64,000 nt of DNA, from positions 186,001-250,000 of the forward strand of contig CAJJDN010000120.1 in assembly GCA_905182985.1 (NCBI GenBank). Reading direction: 5' to 3'. This DNA comes from Paramecium sonneborni (Eukaryota; Ciliophora; Oligohymenophorea; Peniculida; Parameciidae). Both the position numbers and the translations under genes were made by a program. Under the pieces are notes generated by a model. That model saw only the letters and a list, made by a program, of their open reading frames with translations, was not told the origin of the DNA and ran no database searches. The stretch's first letter is position 1. Every line of letters starts with the position of its first letter. This document shows positions 58,100 through 64,000 of the stretch, piece after piece.

Positions 58100-61000
58100 T
58101 CATTCCTCTTGTGTCATTATAAGGTTATATGGAATTAAAGAGAATAATAAATTTGCCATTGCTTCTTCAGGTTGCATTTTACTTTGAGTAAGCATAAAAT
58201 ACCACGCTCCTAATGTTATTTCATTGCATTCATGGAATATGCTATGTCTTGAGAAATCGCAATAAATTTAATATTCAAAAAGATCATCAGATTTCAACAT
58301 CTCTAAAATTTAATTACCTAACTCAGAATAATGGTTTAAAGTAAAAATCTCGATTAATATTTAATGTTACCTTTAAGATATTTTTGTTATTAATTTTTTA
58401 CAGATGACAATAAATACTAATTTTAATTTGTTATTCTTCTAAAATGACATTCACGGAAACTAAATATTGTTTTGTTTTTTTGTTTTTTTAAAATTCTTAA
58501 TAAACTGAATAAATTTCCTAATAATAAATGGAGTAAATTACTTATTATAAATTTTCTAAACCCTCTTCATTAAAAAATTGCTCAATTACGCCAACCTCTA
58601 TAGATGGATCTTACTCTTACCCTTGGGTTAAAATATCTAAATAAAATTATTTGATTTCTTCTTCCTGCTCTTCAAATGATGTATAAAATTCACTATTTTA
58701 ATTTAAAACCCAAACTAATCTAGCTATAGTATCTTCGTCAAAACTTATGTTTTCCAAATTTTCTTCTTCATAAATATTGGAAAATAATGTAATAATAGCC
58801 TTTAAATATTGATGGTCTTTCTTTTTAAGGTTTTTTAAAGTCTATTGTGCTTTTGGTTAAAGAACTATTTATGCAATTTCGTATTCTTCACAATTACAAA
58901 TTTATTAAAAAACGCTTAAGAAGTTTTCAAATTGTTCACCCATCGTTTCTTCTGAAGGCTCATCCTCATAATAGACTATTAAGAGATTTTATAAAGGGTC
59001 TTTTTCAATCAAATAAAAATCAAAAGGAAACAAATCTGTTTTATCAAAAAGATAATAAAGTTTTTAATTTTCGGCAAAATTTTATTTTTAAGTTCGATTT
59101 TAATAATTTTTAAGCGTGATAGCTTGAAATTAATCGAATTCTTTTTTAGGATCTTCTTCTTCTAACATTTTATTGAAGATTAATAATATCAATTCCGTTT
59201 CTTCAAAATCAAAAAAATACAATTCATCTTAAATAATGAACTATTAAAAGAGCTAAATTAAACACTCATATTAATCAAATTAATGTATCAAATCTTTTAC
59301 TTAAATCTTAGTACCGTATTAGTAACTTTTAGTGTATTTATTAATCCAAGGCAAACTTTTTTATGTAATTAATTTATGAATTTAAACTTCTGATTCTTCT
59401 CCTTCATCAAAATTTTCTTATTCTAATTAATTGATTTTATCTTTTTATGAATCTTAGATTTATGGGATCTATTTTTAAATTTTGGAAGGTACATAATTTG
59501 TCATAAAATCTATATCATTTTCTTCATCGTCTTCAAAATCATCTAAATTTAATTCATTTGGATCAAATTGCTTAATAAATAAATATTTATACTTGCTATT
59601 TTTTATTTTGATCTAATAATTAAGAATTCTTTTTATCCATCTATTTATCAGGTTAAATTAATTATTATATATTTGGTTCTTTTATATTCTTTTATTCAAT
59701 TAGATCTACATTATTCTTTTAGACTTCAGGTGATTTGATTGGCTCTTTTGGAGGTTCAGGCATTTTAGGAGGTTCTGGTTATTTTGGTTATTCCTTTGGA
59801 GGTTCAGGCATTTTAGGAGGTTCTGGTTATTTTGGTTATTCTTTTGGAGGTTCAGGCATTTTAGGAGGATCTGGCTTTTTAGGAGGTTCTGGTTATTTCG
59901 GTTATTCCTTTGGAGGCTCTGGCATTTTAGGAGGTTCTGGTTGTTTTGGCTATTCTTTTGGAGGTTCTGGCTTTTTAGGAGGTTCTGGTTATTTTGGTTA
60001 TTCCTTTGGAGGTTCAGGCATTTTAGGAGGTTCTGGTTATTTTGGTTATTCTTTTGGAGGTTCAGGCTTTTTAGGAGGTTCTGGTTATTTTGGTTATTCC
60101 TTTGGAGGTTCTGGCTTTTTAGGAGGTTCTGGTTATTTTGGTTATTCCTTTGGAGGTTCTGGCTTTTTAGGAGGTTCTGGTTATTTTGGTTATTCCTTTG
60201 GAGGTTCTGGCTTTTTAGGAGGTTCTGGTTATTTTGGTTATTCCTTTGGAGGTTCTGGCTTTTTAGGAGGTTCTGGTTATTTTGGTTATTCCTTTGGAGG
60301 TTCTGGCTTTTTAGGAGGTTCTGGTTATTTTGGTTATTCCTTTGGAGGTTCTGGCTTTTTAGGAGGTTCTGGTTATTTTGGTTATTCCTTTGGAGGTTCT
60401 GGCTTTTTAGGAGGTTCTGGTTATTTTGGTTATTCCTTTGGAGGTTCTGGCTTTTTAGGAGGTTCTGGTTATTTTGGTTATTCCTTTGGAGGTTCTGGCT
60501 TTTTAGGAGGTTCTGGTTATTTTGGTTATTCCTTTGGAGGTTCTGGCTTTTTAGGAGGTTCTGGTTATTTTGGTTATTCCTTTGGAGGTTCTGGCTTTTT
60601 AGGAGGTTCTGGTTATTTTGGTTATTCCTTTGGAGGTTCTGGCTTTTTAGGAGGTTCTGGTTATTTTGGTTATTCCTTTGGAGGTTCTGGCTTTTTAGGA
60701 GGTTCTGGTTATTTTGGTTATTCCTTTGGAGGTTCTGGCTTTTTAGGAGGTTCTGGTTATTTTGGTTATTCCTTTGGAGGATCTGGCTTTTTAGGAGGTT
60801 CTGGTTATTTTGGTTATTCCTTTGGAGGCTCTGGCTTTTTAAGAGGTTCTGGTTATTTTGATTATTCTTTTGGAGGTTCAGGTTTTTTAGGAGGTTCTGA
60901 TTATTTTGGTTTTTCTTTTGGAGGTTCTTACTTTTTAATAGGATCTGGTTATTTTATCTATTCTTTCGGAGAGTCTTGTTTTTTAGAAATATCTGATTAT

Positions 61001-62973
61001 TTTGTCTAAATTAATTGCGATGATTATTTATTAGTCTAATCAATTTGTTTTTATTAATCTTTTTTGACTTCAATTTGCTTACAAGATATGTTTGACTGAT
61101 TTTAATTATTTTTTACTTATAACTCCATTTATTTATTTATCTTATTTGATTAATCTTTATCTAGATTTTTTTTTTGAATCTAATTAAATTCTTAATCTTA
61201 TAATGATAAATCAGATTTATTTAATGAGCTTTAATTTTAGTTTATCTTTTAGTATTCTGGATATTTAATTTTTCCTTAAAATGAATCATTATAATACTCT
61301 AATTTTTGTTCTGCATAAACTTCTCTATTTAGTTTCTGCCTTTTATCTTAATTTTATCCAAATTCAGATTATCCTTATAACATATTTTCTATTTTTGCAG
61401 AGGGATTTGTTAATTGATTGTATTAAAAGTTAGAGAAGGGCCGATTAATTTAAGAATCTTGTAAGGTTCTATTGCTTGATTTTAGGAATGAAGAGTTCTA
61501 TGATTTTTTTCCTAATTAGGATTACAAAGTCTATTAAAATGAAGAATTGAAATTATTTTATTGTAATTAACTTTTTTCTAATAAATTTAGCAATTCTTAG
61601 TATAGAGTATCAACAAAAACCTTGATTTGGTTTGATGGATTTTTTCCAGGAATTATTTTAGAGTAAACTTACCTTGCTCTAACAATGGCATCAGAAAGCT
61701 TACCTTGAACATCTTTTTTAGTTTCCTCCATATAAATATTTATTTCTTTTTATAATTCAAGTTAGTCAGATTATAAATTTTTTACTTTATTAAAAAATAC
61801 CATTAATCTTTGGAGTTGATGTAAGCCTTATTAATTAGAATGATTTAAATTTGCTTCATTTATTCTATTATTGAAAATCAAATAATAATTTTCATCTAAT
61901 TTAATTATTTCCCATTGTTTTTAAACATTTAGTAGTTTATTTTAAAGTTGTTCTCTTTTCAATTATATTTAAGATTTTTTGTTTGAGAACGTTTAAAAAA
62001 AATCTGGTGCCAATTCATTTAAATTCTGACTAATTTAATGATGAAAGTCATTATAAATGATTTTTCGATCTCTTTGACATACAATTCTACAAATATTGTA
62101 GATATCATCGATTGTTATTTATTTTTCATCAGCATCCGAAAGTGTTGAATAAAATCTAAATAACATTTTAGATTTACTTGGTTAAAATTTCTTCTTTACT
62201 GAAAATGTTTAAAAAATTAGTATTATTTTTTAGTACTACTGATTAAATTAATTGAATTGAAATAATTAATTAGGATTCAATTAACTATTCAATAGATTGA
62301 ATATCCTAAAGTTGATTATTGCAGGTGCTATCTAGCAATTGTTCTAAATTGAATTTGGTAATATTAATAAAACAATTCTACCCTTGATCAGATCTAAATA
62401 ATTCATAAACCCTTAAAATTTAATCAACTTTCCTTAATATTTCTCGGTCAATTTCATTGGTGTTTAACTTTTCTTAAAAATGGTTCAAAAGATCTGTGGG
62501 TATTTAATTAGCTTTCTATCTAATATGATTTCTAATTTCCGAAGCATTGAAATCTTCAGGTATTGTAAATTATTGTTGATTATTCTGTTAAAATATTGTT
62601 TAATCTAAATGATCAAAGAATTTATTCAATCTTCGTTCTAAAACGCAAAAGAACTTTCTGATAAATTCATCAATTCGAAATCCTAGTAATAGTATTATTA
62701 TTAACCATTTATCACATGATTTCCAAAAGCTGTAACTAATTATTAAATAGAGTTTTCGAATTATCTAACACTTATATTAACAAAGGATAAGTTTTGTTTC
62801 AAATAATTGGTTATCTCTTGAGGAGATTATTATTAGATTAATGATTTTTAAGTGTTGTTTCTTTCTATAGGTTCTGAACTTTGGATGCGATTCTCATTTC
62901 TTAAAATCGAAGAATCAGGTCTCATATTTGCTTAACCTTGTTTTTGATAAATGTACTAGTTATCTGAGAGCAT
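58100..62973 (-). CDS. 1594-residue protein with a Pro/Glu/Lys/Gln tandem-repeat belt
   Basis: Four short introns are needed: 23 nt (GTT donor, residue ~90), 22 nt (GTAAATCTA...), 59571-59592 and 58349-58370. Spliced length is divisible by three. Layout: helical N-terminal region (IDEFIRKFFCVLERRLNKFF; EFLRKVDQI-like EILRKVDQILRVYELFR) to about 470; Gln/Ser/Lys-rich linker; about 26 repeats of PEPPKKPEPPKEQPKQ (residues ~646-1062); acidic stretch (LDDFEDDEENDID); and a helical, possibly HEAT/MIF4G-like C-terminal half (ITLFSNIYEEENLENISF; NEITLGAWYFMLTQSK). Just beyond the stop, 57890-58097 reads on in another frame (TIKDWHLGFYLNLISRIF), so the true end may lie further on. Function unknown; a scaffold is likely. 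Confidence 0.65.
59742..60990. repeat. 48-bp coding minisatellite, about 26 units
   Basis: On the minus strand each unit encodes the 16 residues PEPPKKPEPPKEQPKQ, itself two related halves. Between about 60065 and 60780 the units appear identical (lines 240 bp apart repeat base for base), roughly 15 perfect copies. Units toward both ends carry substitutions. The number of copies is exactly in frame, so length changes would not break the protein. On the plus strand the same DNA gives long Gly- and Trp/Phe-rich open frames that are spurious. Confidence 0.9.
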
Positions 62974-63100
62974 TTTAAATAAATAAAATAAATATAAGAA
63001 AAACTGTTAAGGATTCAAAATAAAATTTTCAACCTAAATTACAATTTATATATATAACTCGAGTAAATATCATATAGAAATTCTTCATCATATTGAACTA

Positions 63101-64000
63101 TCAGATTTAATCGATTTTTTGTACGATAAACTAATGAATAAATAAAAATAAATACGATCGATTGTTTGTTTTATCACTAATTTTTCTGGATTATTTTCGA
63201 CTTCCTTCTGACAATTATGACTGGAAAATGGTTGATTATTATTAAACGAATTAAGTAGATTATTAAAGTAAGACTTAAGTTTTTTTGACAGAAGGTCGAA
63301 GACTCTCCTTAAAATAGTTATGTTGTAGAGACTCTTTTGCACTTATTCTTTTATTTCTATCATAGCAAAGCATACTAGATAACAAATCAAAGCAGGAATC
63401 TGAAATATTAAATTCTAAGAGATGCTCCATTGAAAGTATATTTTCATTATAACAATATTACAAATTATCTAATTGTGATTACTAAAATAAATCTTATGAT
63501 GTAATTCTAAAGTAATAATGAATTTAAAATACAGTTTATAAAATACAACGCCAAGACTAAAGATATCACTCTTATTGTTGTATTGAGGTTTATTAGAATT
63601 GATAATTTCTGGGGCAATATATCCTGGAGTGCCACATTTTTGAATGCATAACGGACTCCCTTGTTTTGTCGCCAAGCCAAAATCAATTAACTTGATATTC
63701 AAATTTTTATCAATCATAATGTTATCTGGTTTTATGTCTCTATGTAGTAAACCTTATTCATGAATATATATAATAGCTAACAAAATTTGCTAAAAAGGAT
63801 TATTATATATAATTACTCTCATAATTGATTAAATTTCAGTTTAATGTAATTATGTTCCATGTTCATTAATGAATCTTTCTAAAGTTTAACCATCCACATA
63901 TTCATGTATGATGACTATTTAATTAGCTTTATCATATATTTCTTTAATTTTCACAATATTTGGGTGATTCAATCGGTACAATATTTAGATTTCATTTATT
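63101..64000 (-). CDS. CAMK-like Ser/Thr protein kinase, N-terminus beyond window
   Basis: The visible part (282 residues) runs from the helix-C region (LYRLNHPNIVKIKEIYD) to the stop; introns 63790-63816 (27 nt) and 63507-63532 (26 nt). Motifs: HEYVDGQTLERFI hinge, LLHRDIKPDNIMI catalytic loop, IKLIDFGLATK, QKCGTPGYIAPEII and YNNKSDIFSLGVVFYKL. The domain ends NKRISAKESLQHNYF, followed by a Ser/Gln-rich tail. The glycine loop and lysine lie past the right edge. All visible catalytic residues are intact. Substrate unknown. It lies 128 bp upstream of the start of the giant repeat-protein gene and has the same orientation. Confidence 0.85.

Noticed and set aside
59941..60861. Second plus-strand frame of 306 codons rich in Trp, Phe, Leu and Arg over the same repeat
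   Set aside because: Another reading of the same 48-bp units; a multiple of three keeps all frames open. No support outside the repeat.
59735..61009. Plus-strand open frame of 424 codons rich in Gly, Ser, Phe and Tyr (silk-like repeat protein)
   Set aside because: It is the antisense of the PEPPK repeat gene. The minus strand is open across the repeat and far beyond it on both sides with normal exon composition and introns; the plus-strand frame is limited to the repeat.

Overview
The window is macronuclear DNA of a ciliate, almost certainly a Paramecium. Reading frames only make sense if TAA and TAG encode glutamine and TGA is the only stop. Genes are interrupted by tiny introns, nearly all 20-33 nt, mostly GTA...TAG with some CAG, AAG or GAG acceptors. 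The DNA is very AT-rich, genes are tightly packed on both strands, and many products are ciliary or typical ciliate families. All gene models were read by eye with the ciliate code; most intron-containing models were checked for a spliced length divisible by three. No tRNA, rRNA, CRISPR array or intact transposon was seen.

Layout. 1-13.5 kb: the 3' part of an arrestin-fold gene, a CNOT11-like CCR4-NOT subunit, a degenerate stretch, a 78-residue membrane protein, an ODF3/SHIPPO-repeat protein, a CFAP100-like protein and a large Nup160-like protein. 13.5-34 kb: a fast-evolving region with pseudogenes and a family of OTU-type cysteine protease genes. OTU-A (-) and OTU-B (+) are divergent and look intact. 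OTU-A' (+) has lost the catalytic histidine. OTU-B' (-) has lost the whole OTU domain. A protein kinase gene lies beside OTU-B, followed by a frameshifted eIF2-alpha-kinase-like pseudogene. Two single-N positions (17534 and 30148) are each flanked by about 1.1 kb repeated identically on both sides; these look like unmerged contig overlaps, not biology.

34-50 kb: ordinary compact genes, including a small HTH protein, an AGC kinase with an MGNC N-terminus, two B-box/zinc-binding proteins, a three-repeat MYB factor, an amino-acid permease, a cyclin and a Tubby-domain protein.

50-57.5 kb: three paralogous multi-SP-RING genes (SUMO-ligase-like zinc modules), with a small MRH-domain membrane protein gene between the second and third. 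57.9-63 kb: one minus-strand gene for a 1594-residue protein containing about 26 copies of a 16-residue Pro/Glu/Lys/Gln repeat, encoded by a nearly perfect 48-bp minisatellite. A protein kinase gene runs off the right edge.

The most unusual content is the OTU family with its stepwise catalytic decay and the SP-RING cluster. That they relate to ubiquitin/SUMO biology is inference from domain type only.
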